Of a DNA stretch of 64,000 nucleotides, positions 37,911 through 47,780 are shown in pieces (within the stretch, counting starts at the first letter, position 1; every line of letters starts with the position of its first letter). The position numbers and the translations under genes were made by a program. Below the pieces are notes generated by a model that did not search any database, was not told the DNA's origin, and saw nothing but the letters and a program-made list of their open reading frames with translations. This DNA is from Chitinophaga niabensis (GTDB lineage Bacteria > Bacteroidota > Bacteroidia > Chitinophagales > Chitinophagaceae): positions 2,108,001 through 2,172,000 of the forward strand of contig NZ_FSRA01000002.1 of the NCBI RefSeq assembly GCF_900129465.1. The letters are read 5' to 3'.

Positions 37911-37965
37911 TCCTTAATAATTAAGTAACATTGGATGCTTTTCTTTGCGGCTTACAACAGCCCAT

Positions 37966-39435
37966 ATGAAAAGAAGGAATTTTCTGAAAAGTTTTGGCGT
38001 ATTCTCCGCCGCTGCCGCATTACCTGCGGTAGAAGTATTAGGAAGGGAAAAGAGCCAGGTTAAAAAGGTACAAGGTAAAGTAACTGCTGCCGGTAAAGGT
38101 ATTGCCCATGTAGTGATCAGTGATGGTTACAATGTGGTGAAAACAGGCAGTGACGGCAGCTTTGGCTTTGAGCCGCATGTGAATGCGGAGTTCGTTTTCC
38201 TCTCTGTTCCCTCCGGTTACGCCATCCCGCACAAAAAAGGCGTGGCTGATTTTTATGTTAAGATAGACAGGAATGCCCCGCAGCAGAATATCCGGTTCCC
38301 CCTGGATGTTATCAAAGGTGGTGATGATAAACATGCCTTCATTGTATGGGGTGATACACAGATCCTCACGAAAGAAGATGCGGAATTACTGAAAACCATT
38401 TCCGCTCCTGATACGAAAGCGCTGGTTGCCTCTCTTGGCCAGATACCTGTTCACGGTATTGGTGCAGGAGACCTGGTGTTTGATAAGTTTGAACTATACG
38501 CTGACTATAAAGAAGCGGTAGGTACTACAGGTGCCCCTTTCTTCCAGGTGATCGGTAATCACGATATTGATTATGCTGCCCGTACGGACGATCGTTCACA
38601 GGCTACCTACAAGGAAAACTTCGGCCCTACCTATTATTCCTTCAACAGGGGTAAAGTGCATTATGTAATATTGGATAATGTATTCTTCATTGGCACCGGC
38701 CACCGTTATATCGGTTACCTTACGGAAAACCAGCTGAGCTGGCTGGAAAAGGACCTGCAACATGTACCTGCCGGCAGTACGGTAGTGGTATCGCTGCATA
38801 TCCCTTCAGATAATGGCGCCAAGAGAAGGAGTGGTGCGAAGGAAGAAGAACTGGGTGGTGTTACCAGTAACCGCGCTGCATTGTATGCCATGCTGAAACC
38901 GTATAATGTACACATCATGAGCGGCCATACCCACTTCAATGAGAATTGGGAAAAGGACAATATCATGGAGCATAACCATGGCACTGTTTGTGGTGCCTGG
39001 TGGACCGGCCCTATTTGTTCAGATGGAACACCCAGTGGATATGGTGTATATGAAGTAGATGGAAACGATATCAAATGGTATTACAAATCTGTTGGTTTTG
39101 ATAAAACACACCAGATCAGCATACATAAAAAAGGCCGTATGGCTGAACATGCGGATGCTGTGGTGGCCAATGTCTGGAACTGGGACCCGAAGTGGAAAGT
39201 AGAATGGCTGGAAGATGGTGTGGCCAAAGGTGATATGGAGCAGATCATCGGGTATGATCCTGAAGCGGTGGAACTGTATAAAGGACCAGCCATGCCGGTA
39301 AAACACACCTGGGTAGAACCCAGTTTAACAGAGCACCTCTTTACGGCCAAACCTTCTGCAAATGCAAAGGTACTCACCGTGAAAGCTACAGACCGTTTTG
39401 GCAATGTATACACGAAAGAAGTAACGCTGGGGTAA
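37966..39435 (+). CDS. Exported calcineurin-like phosphoesterase
   Basis: This 489-residue protein is a metallophosphoesterase of the Bacteroidota type. It has an N-terminal Tat-like signal (MKRRNFLKSFGVFSAAAALP), a beta-sandwich N domain (about 35-120), a catalytic domain with WGDTQ, GAGDLVFD, VIGNHDID, SLHIPS and MSGHTHFNE motifs, and a C-terminal beta-domain. I use the ATG at 37966; an in-frame TTG at 37945 would spoil the Tat signal start. It would hydrolyse phosphoesters in the periplasm with two metal ions. It stands alone between the LytTR operon and the GH92 gene. Confidence 0.9.
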   Translation: MKRRNFLKSFGVFSAAAALPAVEVLGREKSQVKKVQGKVTAAGKGIAHVVISDGYNVVKTGSDGSFGFEPHVNAEFVFLSVPSGYAIPHKKGVADFYVKIDRNAPQQNIRFPLDVIKGGDDKHAFIVWGDTQILTKEDAELLKTISAPDTKALVASLGQIPVHGIGAGDLVFDKFELYADYKEAVGTTGAPFFQVIGNHDIDYAARTDDRSQATYKENFGPTYYSFNRGKVHYVILDNVFFIGTGHRYIGYLTENQLSWLEKDLQHVPAGSTVVVSLHIPSDNGAKRRSGAKEEELGGVTSNRAALYAMLKPYNVHIMSGHTHFNENWEKDNIMEHNHGTVCGAWWTGPICSDGTPSGYGVYEVDGNDIKWYYKSVGFDKTHQISIHKKGRMAEHADAVVANVWNWDPKWKVEWLEDGVAKGDMEQIIGYDPEAVELYKGPAMPVKHTWVEPSLTEHLFTAKPSANAKVLTVKATDRFGNVYTKEVTLG

Positions 39436-39479
39436 TTTTTAGGAATGCCCCCTGGAATTACCCTTGGGATAGCCGTAGA

Positions 39480-39511
39480 ATAGCAGGAATATTTGTAAAT
39501 ATTCCTGCTAT
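39480..39511. promoter_or_regulatory. Perfect 32-bp palindrome before the GH92 gene
   Basis: ATAGCAGGAATATTT and AAATATTCCTGCTAT are perfect 15-bp arms around GT, ending 11 bases before the GH92 ATG. No T-run follows, so an operator or 5' leader hairpin is more likely than a terminator. Confidence 0.6.
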
Positions 39512-39522
39512 ATTTACTATCC

Positions 39523-41673
39523 ATGAGAACGTTGTTATTATTGCTGCTCAGTAGCTGTGCGTATGCGCAGCATGTTCAATATGTGAACCCGCTGATGGGT
39601 ACTTCTGCTGCCACTACCATCAGTGCGCAGAAACATGGTGCCGGTACAGAAATGCTGGCGAATGTGATCCCTGCGGTAGGACTGCCTTTCGGTATGTCTC
39701 AACTCACTCCCCAAACCCGCACTACGGAAAAGAAATGCCAGGCTCCTTATTATTATAAAGATGAAACCTCCAGCGGCTACAGGCTCACGCATTGGCTGAG
39801 TGGTTCCTGCACGCAGGACTATGGCAGTGTTACCATTATGCCGGTAACCAGTGGCGGTAATACTTTGGACCATACGAAGGAGATCAGCCAGCCGCATTAT
39901 TATAAGAACGAACTGGGGAATGTACAAACCGAGATGACGGCAACTTTGCGTTGCGGCATGCTGCAGTTCACTATGCTGAAAGATGACAGTTTGCATATTG
40001 TGGTTACGCCCAATAGTGATAAGCAGAAAGGGGGGATTACGATCGATCCTGTAAAGAAAGAGATCACAGGATATAACCCGGTGTACAGGATCTACCAGGG
40101 CAGCGGGCAACCTGCAGGCTTTAGTGGCTGGTTTGTGATACAGTATGATGTGGATGCGATAGGTGCGAAAACAGGAAGGCGTGGTGCAGTGGAAGTGATT
40201 GCTACCGCTACAGGCATTGCGCTGTATGCAGGGAAAGGTTCCGTGATCCGTTTGCGTGCAGGTACTTCTTTCACAGGGCTGGAAGGCGCGAGGAAGAACT
40301 TACAGGCAGAGATGAACACCTGGGATTTCGCCGCCTTGCGCAAAAAGGCAGAAACCGCCTGGAATAAAGCACTGGGGCAGATTGAAGTGCGTACAGCTGA
40401 TGAACAGGCCAAACGGATCTTTTATACTTCAATGTATCACAGTATGCAGCATCCCCGCCTGATGAGCGATGTGGATGGACTGTATCCAAGGTTTGCAGGT
40501 GATTATCAGCATGAACAACTGAAGCAAGGCGGGTATTACGACGATTTTTCCATGTGGGATATCTATCGTGCGCAACTCCCTTTATTTGAAATATTGCAAC
40601 CTGCATTGATCAATGACTTTGTACAATCCATGATCCTTAAAGGGCAGCAGGGTGGATGGCTGCCTATCTTCCCCTGCTGGAACAGTTATACGGCTGCCAT
40701 GATAGGAGATCACGGTACTGCGTTCATTGCTTCGGCCTACAATAAGCATATCCGCAATTATGATACTGAAGCAGCTTATGCACTCATGCGGCAGAATGCT
40801 TTTGAGATACCGGATATCAAAGATTATAAGAACGGGAAAGGCCGCAGGGCAATCACCTCTTATCTCCTGTATGGTTATATCCCCCTGGAAGATAGTGTGA
40901 TGGATGCATTCCATAAGCGGGAACAGGTATCCCGCACGTTGGAGTATGCTTATGATGATTATGCATTAGCTACCGTAGCACGCAGCCTTGGCAAAAAAGA
41001 AGACCTTGCAAAGCTGGAAAAACGTGCAGCCAATTACCGGAACATCTTTGATAAGAACGTAGGCCTGATGAATGGAAGATATGCCGATGGCAGTTTCTAC
41101 AAAGATTTTAACGCCGATAAGAAATTGTTCTTTATCACGGAAGGTACTCCGAGGCAGTATACTTTTTATGTACCACAGGATGTGAAAGGGTTGGCTTCAC
41201 TGCTGAACCTGGAAGCGGCACTGGATAGCCTGTTTGAAAAGAATGAATACTGGCATGGGAACGAACCGGGGCATCATATCCCTTTCCTGTACAATTATAC
41301 TTCCGCTCCCTGGAAAACGCAGGAGAAAGTAGCGCGCATTTTAAAAGAGGAGTACAGCGATGGGATTGGCGGATTAAGTGGAAATGATGATGCCGGGCAA
41401 ATGAGTGCGTGGTATGTATTCGCAGCCATGGGGCTTTATCCTGTAGACCCGGTGGGAGGAGAATATATGCTCTGTACACCTATCTTCGACAGTATTTCGA
41501 TCCACCTCCCAAATGGAAAGAAAACTGTTATAAAGACAAGCAGTAAAGGCGCATATATTCAATCCATCACCATTAACGGAAAACCGTTTTCCGGATATAG
41601 TCTCCCACATTCCATGTTAGCTGAGGGAGCGCAGATCTTTATTAAAAGGGGGGATGCCCCTGTTTCGCGATAA
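39523..41673 (+). CDS. GH92-family alpha-mannosidase
   Basis: This 716-residue exported protein has a short signal peptide (residues 1-15, cleavage near AYAQ). It is a GH92 enzyme: VNPLMGT and VIPAVGLPFGMSQLTPQTR at the N-terminus, an (alpha/alpha)6 barrel with YYDDFSMWDIYRAQLP, and the catalytic-base loop GNDDAGQMSAWYVFAAMGL (G620-N-D-D623). These are calcium-dependent exo-alpha-mannosidases that invert configuration. The extra substitution AQKHGAGTE near residue 30 replaces the usual glycine-rich GHGG, which hints at altered specificity. A large palindrome precedes it. Convergent rhaB lies 28 bases downstream with no clear terminator. Confidence 0.9.
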   Translation: MRTLLLLLLSSCAYAQHVQYVNPLMGTSAATTISAQKHGAGTEMLANVIPAVGLPFGMSQLTPQTRTTEKKCQAPYYYKDETSSGYRLTHWLSGSCTQDYGSVTIMPVTSGGNTLDHTKEISQPHYYKNELGNVQTEMTATLRCGMLQFTMLKDDSLHIVVTPNSDKQKGGITIDPVKKEITGYNPVYRIYQGSGQPAGFSGWFVIQYDVDAIGAKTGRRGAVEVIATATGIALYAGKGSVIRLRAGTSFTGLEGARKNLQAEMNTWDFAALRKKAETAWNKALGQIEVRTADEQAKRIFYTSMYHSMQHPRLMSDVDGLYPRFAGDYQHEQLKQGGYYDDFSMWDIYRAQLPLFEILQPALINDFVQSMILKGQQGGWLPIFPCWNSYTAAMIGDHGTAFIASAYNKHIRNYDTEAAYALMRQNAFEIPDIKDYKNGKGRRAITSYLLYGYIPLEDSVMDAFHKREQVSRTLEYAYDDYALATVARSLGKKEDLAKLEKRAANYRNIFDKNVGLMNGRYADGSFYKDFNADKKLFFITEGTPRQYTFYVPQDVKGLASLLNLEAALDSLFEKNEYWHGNEPGHHIPFLYNYTSAPWKTQEKVARILKEEYSDGIGGLSGNDDAGQMSAWYVFAAMGLYPVDPVGGEYMLCTPIFDSISIHLPNGKKTVIKTSSKGAYIQSITINGKPFSGYSLPHSMLAEGAQIFIKRGDAPVSR

Positions 41674-41701
41674 CAATAGGCAAGGCAGTCAAACCCATTT
41701 A

Positions 41702-43045
41702 TCAAAAGGGCAGGTGCTCCTGTTTTACCGCGTAATATTTCAGTTCAATAAGGTCATTAGGCAGGCTCTTTTTATTCCAGGTAGGGTGAATAGCCAGGGC
41801 TGCGCCCATAGCTGTAGCCTGTGCCATAGAAGCGGCATAGATCTCTATCTCCGGGAATAACATGGCCAGCATGTTCATGTAGATCACATTCTTACTAAAA
41901 CCTCCATCCACAAAGATCCGCCGCACTTTTGTGCCTTTCACTACCAGGCCGGTTGAATGCTGCTGCTGTACAGCAATATCAAACATGAGCTGATGATAGG
42001 CCGCTACATCATCCGGAAAATCTACCAGCTGCCTGTCCGCAAAATTACCTGCCGGTTTCAGGGGAATGGTTGGATCGTAATCCAGGTTCCTGTAACGCAG
42101 CGCCGGTTGTTTAAAATGATCCGAGATACGTTTCACCTGCTGTTCATGTTCATAACCTGCAAAAAGCCGCGACGCTTTGATCGGTTTTCCCTGGAAGGTC
42201 ATGTAACAGAGGCAATCCTGTTCCAGTTCTTCCGCCGTAAGCGGGCTTTCGTTGAAAGGATTAAAACTGATACACCAGGTGCCGGTGGAAATTAATATGA
42301 ACGGCTCGTGGAAACTCACCAGGTAAGGGATCAGCGCTGCCGAGCTATCATGCAGGCCCGTGCCAATATGATAGTTGTTGCCGGGAAATACGGCAGGCAT
42401 CACTTCGTTGGAAGGCATCAGGGGTGCCAGTTTTTCCAGGATCCCTTCCTCCTTCACCCAGCGATGATAACTGTTAGTGGTGAAATCCCAGAGATTGGTA
42501 TGGCAGCCGATGCTGGTAATATCAGAACAGGCTGTGCCGGACAGGAGGTAACTCATGTATTGTGGCAGATGCAGGGCATACTTCATAGATGCAAAAACAT
42601 CAGGCCGCTCCTGTTTCAGCCGGTAAAGCTGCATGCCGGAGTTGAGGCTTCCCAATACAGGAGATGCGCTCTGTACACTGAATGCTGCTTCACCACCATA
42701 CTTTTTATAAAACTGTTGCTTTAACGGTTCCGGGTATGTTTTCAGGTAGTTATACAAAGGTGTAAGCGGATTCCCGTCTTCATTGATGTATACCAGGCTG
42801 GCTCCGTAAGTGGAGAAGTTGATGGCCTTTACTTCAATGTCCTTCATTTTAAAAACTTCCCGGAGCGAATCAAATACAGAGAGGCGGAGGCTTTCCAGGT
42901 TTTCACACGGGTCCCCGTCTTCATCTGTTGTTTCTGTGAAACGGGCAGTTCTTTCAAATATGATCCTGTATTGCTCATCAAACAGGAACAATTTCTTGTT
43001 GGTTTTACCAACATCAAATATCACTATAACGGGAACTCTTGCCAT
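41702..43045 (-). CDS. rhaB: L-rhamnulokinase (FGGY family)
   Basis: This 447-residue FGGY-family carbohydrate kinase has an N-terminal ATPase fold with VIVIFDVGKTNKKLFLFD, a central INFSTYGAS substrate segment, STGTWCISFNP as the ATP-binding loop, and VRRIFVDGGFSKN. It is placed in the rhamnose operon with RhaI, RhaEW and RhaT, so phosphorylation of L-rhamnulose at O1 is the likely reaction. It is the last gene of the leftward operon, 12 bases after rhaI. It is diverged from the E. coli type; the role rests on context and family rather than on the sequence alone. Confidence 0.88.
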   Translation of the reverse strand: MARVPVIVIFDVGKTNKKLFLFDEQYRIIFERTARFTETTDEDGDPCENLESLRLSVFDSLREVFKMKDIEVKAINFSTYGASLVYINEDGNPLTPLYNYLKTYPEPLKQQFYKKYGGEAAFSVQSASPVLGSLNSGMQLYRLKQERPDVFASMKYALHLPQYMSYLLSGTACSDITSIGCHTNLWDFTTNSYHRWVKEEGILEKLAPLMPSNEVMPAVFPGNNYHIGTGLHDSSAALIPYLVSFHEPFILISTGTWCISFNPFNESPLTAEELEQDCLCYMTFQGKPIKASRLFAGYEHEQQVKRISDHFKQPALRYRNLDYDPTIPLKPAGNFADRQLVDFPDDVAAYHQLMFDIAVQQQHSTGLVVKGTKVRRIFVDGGFSKNVIYMNMLAMLFPEIEIYAASMAQATAMGAALAIHPTWNKKSLPNDLIELKYYAVKQEHLPF

Positions 43046-43057
43046 TCATTCAATTTA

Positions 43058-44317
43058 TTACAGACCGGTTGCCACAGTTTTCAGGCCTCTCTTCTTAATT
43101 AATTGCGCTCTCACTTTTGCTGCGCGGAAATAACCCAAAGGGTTCAGGGAACCGCCTGCTCTTAAGCGGGCTTCAGCTACCAATGCGCGTACATCTGTGC
43201 GGAAAGCCTGTTGTAATACTTCCTGCGCGGTTACCACATCATTATTCAATTGAGCTGCTGCGAGTTTCTTCCTGTCTACCAGCAAAGCCTGTGCATAAGT
43301 GAGCATGATCGCTTCCACAGATTGCAGCAGATCTTCCAAAGGATCTTTCACATTGTGAGAGGCATCTATCATCCAGCCCAGGTCTTTTGCGTGGTTCATA
43401 CCGCGTGCGTCCATCCCTTCTACCAGTTCATTGAAAATAAGGAACAACTGGTAGGGTTTGATGCTGCCCACGGTGAGGTCATCATCGCCGTATTTGGAGT
43501 CGTTGAAGTGGAAACCACCGAGTTTTCCTTCCATCAGCAGGAGGGCAACGATCTGTTCAATGTTGGCGTTGGGTAAATGGTGCCCAAGGTCTACCAATGT
43601 ATAAGCTTTAGGCCCCAGTTTACCGGCGTAGAGTAAAGACTGGCCCCAATCGCCCACCGTAGTGGAATAGAAGTTAGGCTCAAATGCCTTGTATTCTACA
43701 AACACCTTCCAGTTATCCGGTAGTGCTTTGTAGATCTCCTGCAAACCTTCCAGTGTGTGCTGGAATGCCTGGCGGAAATTCAACTGGCCGGGAAAACAGG
43801 AGCCGTCAGATAACCATACGGTGAGAGAATCAGAACCCAGTTCAATACCGTGTTTGATCACCTCTATGTTATGATCAATGGCCTGTTGGCGGATGGCTTT
43901 ATTTACATGTTGCAGGGAACCGAACTTGTAGCTCAGTGCCTGGCCAGGCTGGTCCTGGAAAGTGTTGGAGTTCATGGCATCGAAACGGATACCATGTTCT
44001 GCCGCCAGTGCCCTGATGTTTGCAGGATTGGAAGGGATATCCCAGGGGATATGTAAAGAAATAGCGCCGCTGGACTGGTTCAGTTTGTGCAGCAGGCCAA
44101 TGTCTTCAATTTTCTCTTCAAGGTTGCGTGGTTCACCACCTGCAGGGAAACGGCCAAAGCGGGTACCGCCTGTTCCTAATGCCCAGCTGGGGATAGCCAC
44201 CTGGAAAGCAGCCAGTTTGTTAAGTATGGCTTCCGTTTGATCTGTTTCTCCGGCGATATAATTAAAGGCGCGTTGATGTGCAGCCAGTAAAGATTCATTG
44301 TGTTGTGCAATTTCCAT
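43058..44317 (-). CDS. rhaI: L-rhamnose isomerase, RhaI type (TIM barrel)
   Basis: This 419-residue cytosolic isomerase converts L-rhamnose to L-rhamnulose. It belongs to the RhaI family (Pseudomonas stutzeri/Bacteroidota type), not the E. coli RhaA type. Metal ligands are expected in VFVEYKAFEP (Glu), LVDLGHHLP (Asp/His), and GFHFNDSKYGDDD (His, Asp). The IPSWALGTGGTRFGRF N-terminal motif is typical. It is in a four-gene operon with a 37-base gap to rhaEW. The family is well supported by both motif and context. Confidence 0.92.
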   Translation of the reverse strand: MEIAQHNESLLAAHQRAFNYIAGETDQTEAILNKLAAFQVAIPSWALGTGGTRFGRFPAGGEPRNLEEKIEDIGLLHKLNQSSGAISLHIPWDIPSNPANIRALAAEHGIRFDAMNSNTFQDQPGQALSYKFGSLQHVNKAIRQQAIDHNIEVIKHGIELGSDSLTVWLSDGSCFPGQLNFRQAFQHTLEGLQEIYKALPDNWKVFVEYKAFEPNFYSTTVGDWGQSLLYAGKLGPKAYTLVDLGHHLPNANIEQIVALLLMEGKLGGFHFNDSKYGDDDLTVGSIKPYQLFLIFNELVEGMDARGMNHAKDLGWMIDASHNVKDPLEDLLQSVEAIMLTYAQALLVDRKKLAAAQLNNDVVTAQEVLQQAFRTDVRALVAEARLRAGGSLNPLGYFRAAKVRAQLIKKRGLKTVATGL

Positions 44318-44354
44318 AGCATGGATTTATTAAGCCATATAAAATACTTCTTTT

Positions 44355-46475
44355 TTACCGTACAAATGCCATGGCTACCCCGCCATCTATATTCAGCACA
44401 TTTCCTGTAGCCTTGTTCAGTAATCCGCCAACAAATGCAAAGCAGGCATTGGCAATGTCTTCCGGCAGGATGATCTCATTGAGTAAAGTACGTTTGGCAT
44501 AAAAGGCTGGTAGTTCTGCAACGGTAACACCATATGCTTTTGCTCTTCCTTCTGCCCATGCACCTTCCCAGATCTTACTGTCTGAGATAACAGCATCCGG
44601 GTTCACCGTGTTCACACGGATATGATCCTTGCCTAACTCTGCGGCATTCAACCTGCCCAGGTGTAATTGCGCTGCTTTAGCGGAACCGTAACCTGCGTTG
44701 TTGGGGCCGGATACGAGTGCGTTCTTGCTCACAATGTTCAATACATCACCGCCCATATTTTGTTTGCGCATTACTTCAATGCCGGCCTGCGTAACCAGGA
44801 ACTGACCTTTTACCAATACATCGTACAAAAGATCCCAGTCGGCTTCCGTATGCTCTTCCATGGGTTTGGAAATAGAAAGACCGGCGCAGTTCACTACAAT
44901 ATCCACACCACCGAAGGCGAGGGCTGCTGTATTGAACGTTTTGCGGATAGTATCTATTTTGGTAACGTCCAGTACATCTGCTGCAAATCCATCTGCACCA
45001 AATTGCTGGCTGAAGGAAGCTTTGGCCGTTTCAAGACGTTGTGCGTCGTTATCATTGATCACTACTACCGCACCTTCCTGTGCAAATTTTTGTGCAATAG
45101 CTTTACCGATCCCGCCGGCGCTGCCTGTTACCAGGGCTATTCTGCCGGTGAGGGGTTTCGGTTTGGGCATGCGTTGCAGTTTGGCTTCTTCCAGTAACCA
45201 GTATTCAATATTGAATGCTTCCTGCCTTGGCAGCGAGATGTATGAAGAGATCGCTTCCGCGCCTTTCATTACATTGATAGCATTGATATAGAACTCCGCC
45301 GCTACACGTGCTGTTTGTTTATCTTTTGCAAAAGTGAACATGCCTATGCCGGGATATAAGATCACCACAGGATTTGTGTCCCGTATAGCCGGACTGTTGG
45401 GATGTTTGCAGGCATTGTAATAATCAGTGTACATCTGGCGGTAGGCATCGAACATCGGGCCGAGCTTTTCTTTGATCACACTGATATCTTCTGTTACAGA
45501 GAAATCCAGCACCAGGGGGCTGATCTTTGTACGCAGGAAGTGGTCCGGGCAACTGGTACCGAGTGGCGCCAGCCTATCCAGATCATTGGAGTTGATGAAT
45601 TCCAATACCCTGTCGTCATCCGTAAAGTGGCCGATCATTTTTGTTTTGGAAGAGCAATATCCGCGCAGCACAGGAGCCAGGGCAGCGGCTCTTGCCAACC
45701 TGTCTGCCTTGGGCAAAGATTCCATGCGCTGACCGCCGAACACCGGTCTTTTTTTACCGATGTTTTCCTGTAAGTATTCCGCACAACGTTCAATCACTTC
45801 CAGCGTGTTCAAATAACTTTCGTAAGCGGTATCGCCCCAGGTGAATAAACCATGGGAACCTAACATGATACCCCTGATGCCTGGATTTTCATCGAGGCAC
45901 TGGCGCAGTTTCAAACCCAGGTCGAATCCCGGTTTCTGCCACTCTACCCAGCCGATGGTACCGTTGAATAATTCCTGTGTGATCTTTTTACCGTCTTTGG
46001 AAGCGGCGATAGCGATCGCTGCATCAGGATGCAGATGGTCTATATGCGCGAAGGGCAAAAAGCCATGCAATGTGGTATCGATAGATGGTGCTTTTGATTG
46101 CAGGTCGTATATGCAATGGTTCAGCAGTTCCACCATTTCATCTTCCTGGTCTAATCCTTTGTAGATATTTTTCAGGCGGTGCATCCTGTCTACATACAAA
46201 GCGGCGAGGCCACTTCGCTTCAATGTGCCAAGGTCTCCACCGGAACCTTTTACCCACATCACTTCTGTACTTTCTCCGGTGAGGGGGTCTGTGGCCATAG
46301 CCTTGCAGGAGGTATTGCCTCCGCCATAATTTGTTAAACGCAGATCAGCGCCCAGCAGGTTAGAGCGATAGATCAGCAGGGCTACTTCATCACCTGCCAT
46401 GGATGCTGCTTTTGCCTCATCCCACAGATAGCTTACATGCTTGAATTTGGTGATGGTACTGTTATTTGTCGACAT
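44355..46475 (-). CDS. rhaEW: Bifunctional rhamnulose-1-phosphate aldolase / short-chain dehydrogenase
   Basis: This 706-residue fusion has a class II aldolase-type domain (about residues 20-420, with GGGNTSCKA, GSGGDLGTLK and LGSHGLFTWGDT) and a C-terminal short-chain dehydrogenase (about 445-706). The latter has TGSAGGIGKAIA for cofactor binding, NCAGLS, and the Y-x3-K pair in GYGSAKAA. This matches known RhaEW proteins. The aldolase splits rhamnulose-1-phosphate to DHAP and L-lactaldehyde, and the dehydrogenase oxidises lactaldehyde to lactate. It is flanked by rhaI and rhaT in one operon. The direction of the dehydrogenase step is inferred from homologues. Confidence 0.93.
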   Translation of the reverse strand: MSTNNSTITKFKHVSYLWDEAKAASMAGDEVALLIYRSNLLGADLRLTNYGGGNTSCKAMATDPLTGESTEVMWVKGSGGDLGTLKRSGLAALYVDRMHRLKNIYKGLDQEDEMVELLNHCIYDLQSKAPSIDTTLHGFLPFAHIDHLHPDAAIAIAASKDGKKITQELFNGTIGWVEWQKPGFDLGLKLRQCLDENPGIRGIMLGSHGLFTWGDTAYESYLNTLEVIERCAEYLQENIGKKRPVFGGQRMESLPKADRLARAAALAPVLRGYCSSKTKMIGHFTDDDRVLEFINSNDLDRLAPLGTSCPDHFLRTKISPLVLDFSVTEDISVIKEKLGPMFDAYRQMYTDYYNACKHPNSPAIRDTNPVVILYPGIGMFTFAKDKQTARVAAEFYINAINVMKGAEAISSYISLPRQEAFNIEYWLLEEAKLQRMPKPKPLTGRIALVTGSAGGIGKAIAQKFAQEGAVVVINDNDAQRLETAKASFSQQFGADGFAADVLDVTKIDTIRKTFNTAALAFGGVDIVVNCAGLSISKPMEEHTEADWDLLYDVLVKGQFLVTQAGIEVMRKQNMGGDVLNIVSKNALVSGPNNAGYGSAKAAQLHLGRLNAAELGKDHIRVNTVNPDAVISDSKIWEGAWAEGRAKAYGVTVAELPAFYAKRTLLNEIILPEDIANACFAFVGGLLNKATGNVLNIDGGVAMAFVR

Positions 46476-46496
46476 ATTACTTAATTTATCACGAGA

Positions 46497-47552
46497 TCAG
46501 TTTTCAAGAGAATTACCATATCCTACCAGCACTACGGAAAGTATGATCGTAGTGATACCGATGAGGATAGTAGCGTATGTTTTTTTGCTGACGCCTTTCC
46601 ATTCTTTCAATGCAAATCCCCACATGCTGGAGATCAGGATGATGAATGCCATGTGTAAGATCCAGGAGCTGGCGCCATTACCCAGTTTGCTTTCTCCCAT
46701 ACCGTAAAAGAAAAATTGTAAGAACCAGGTGGTGCCTGCAATAGCAGAGAAAAAATAATTGGCGGCCAGCGGGGTCTTTTTATTCGTATAATCGCCGAAC
46801 GATCTATTCCGCACGTTGAGGATAACGCACCATATCAGATTAGTGGTGAGCCCTCCTAACATGATCACTACAAAGATCACATTATTCTTAAATAAAGGAT
46901 TCGCATTATTTTCTACAGCTGCGTGGCCCATGGGCTCTCCCGCAGAAATGGCAAAGCTCATACAGGCGCTGAGGATACCTGATACAATAGCCACGATCAA
47001 ACCTTTTTTCAGGTCAAATTCCTTAATGCTTTCCTGTTGTTTTTCAGGAGAGAGGTCCTTTTCCTTATACATACCCGCTTTACCGCTGATGGCGATCCCC
47101 ACCAGGCAAACGATCACACCTAACAATACAAAGATGCCCCTGTTGCTTTGCAGCATGGCAGTGAAGGTGTCCCCACTGTCTGAAAAGAACTCTTTATATA
47201 AAGGCGGGATCAATGCACCGAAAGCAGAACAGAATCCTAATGCTACTGCCATACCAAGGGACATACCGAGGTAGCGCATGGAAAGGCCGAATGTTAATCC
47301 GCCAATGCCCCAGAGCACACCCAGGATGTACGTCCAGAATAAAGTAGAAAAAGGTGTACTGGCAATGATGTCCATAAAGCCGGGAACAGTTAACCAGGCA
47401 GCAATGAAAGGAACGATCAGCCAGGAGAAAACGCCGCCGGTGATCCAGTAGCTTTCCCAGCTCCAGCCTTTTACTTTTTTGTAAGGGATATAAAAACTAC
47501 CACTGGCAAATCCGCCAATGAAATGAAAGATGATTCCTAAAAGTGCTTGCAT
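46497..47552 (-). CDS. rhaT: L-rhamnose/proton symporter RhaT
   Basis: This 351-residue inner-membrane protein has about 10 hydrophobic helices and belongs to the RhaT drug/metabolite-transporter-like family. Motifs include IIFHFIGGFASGSFYIPYKK at the N-terminus and GGLTFGLSMRYLGMSLGMAVALG in part. It is first in the leftward rhaT-rhaEW-rhaI-rhaB operon and faces the GntR regulator across a 329-base divergent region with several repeats. It imports L-rhamnose with a proton. This is well supported by family and operon. Confidence 0.93.
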   Translation of the reverse strand: MQALLGIIFHFIGGFASGSFYIPYKKVKGWSWESYWITGGVFSWLIVPFIAAWLTVPGFMDIIASTPFSTLFWTYILGVLWGIGGLTFGLSMRYLGMSLGMAVALGFCSAFGALIPPLYKEFFSDSGDTFTAMLQSNRGIFVLLGVIVCLVGIAISGKAGMYKEKDLSPEKQQESIKEFDLKKGLIVAIVSGILSACMSFAISAGEPMGHAAVENNANPLFKNNVIFVVIMLGGLTTNLIWCVILNVRNRSFGDYTNKKTPLAANYFFSAIAGTTWFLQFFFYGMGESKLGNGASSWILHMAFIILISSMWGFALKEWKGVSKKTYATILIGITTIILSVVLVGYGNSLEN

Positions 47553-47585
47553 GGTGGAATATTAAAGGCTTAATCGTTTAAAATT

Positions 47586-47627
47586 AAAGCATGAGGCAGC
47601 TATAACCGTCATGGACTGTCATGCTTT
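47586..47627 (-). promoter_or_regulatory. Inverted repeat upstream of rhaT
   Basis: AAAGCATGA (47586-47594) and TCATGCTTT (47619-47627) are perfect arms, 34-75 bases before the rhaT start, with GTCATG repeated inside. It is a possible rhamnose-regulator operator or leader hairpin. Confidence 0.4.
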
Positions 47628-47780
47628 TGGTGTTTACCCTAAATTAAGATAGTATTGGGCGTTAGGGAAATCAGCGGGTGGTTTTTGAGGTTTTTTGCGG
47701 GAATTGAGGGCTTTTGATGTTTTTTGCGGTGACATTTCTGCTGAAGCAGGACTGTTCTTTTGACAGGTACCCCGGGTAAC

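Noticed and set aside
37945..37965. In-frame TTG start upstream of the phosphoesterase gene
   Set aside because: It would add residues in front of a good Tat signal; the ATG at 37966 is a better start.
41641..41735. Similar 25-base segments 60 bp apart at the convergent ends of GH92 and rhaB (20 of 25 identical)
   Set aside because: Partly low complexity and both lie in coding ends of different genes; such a match is expected by chance in a window this size.
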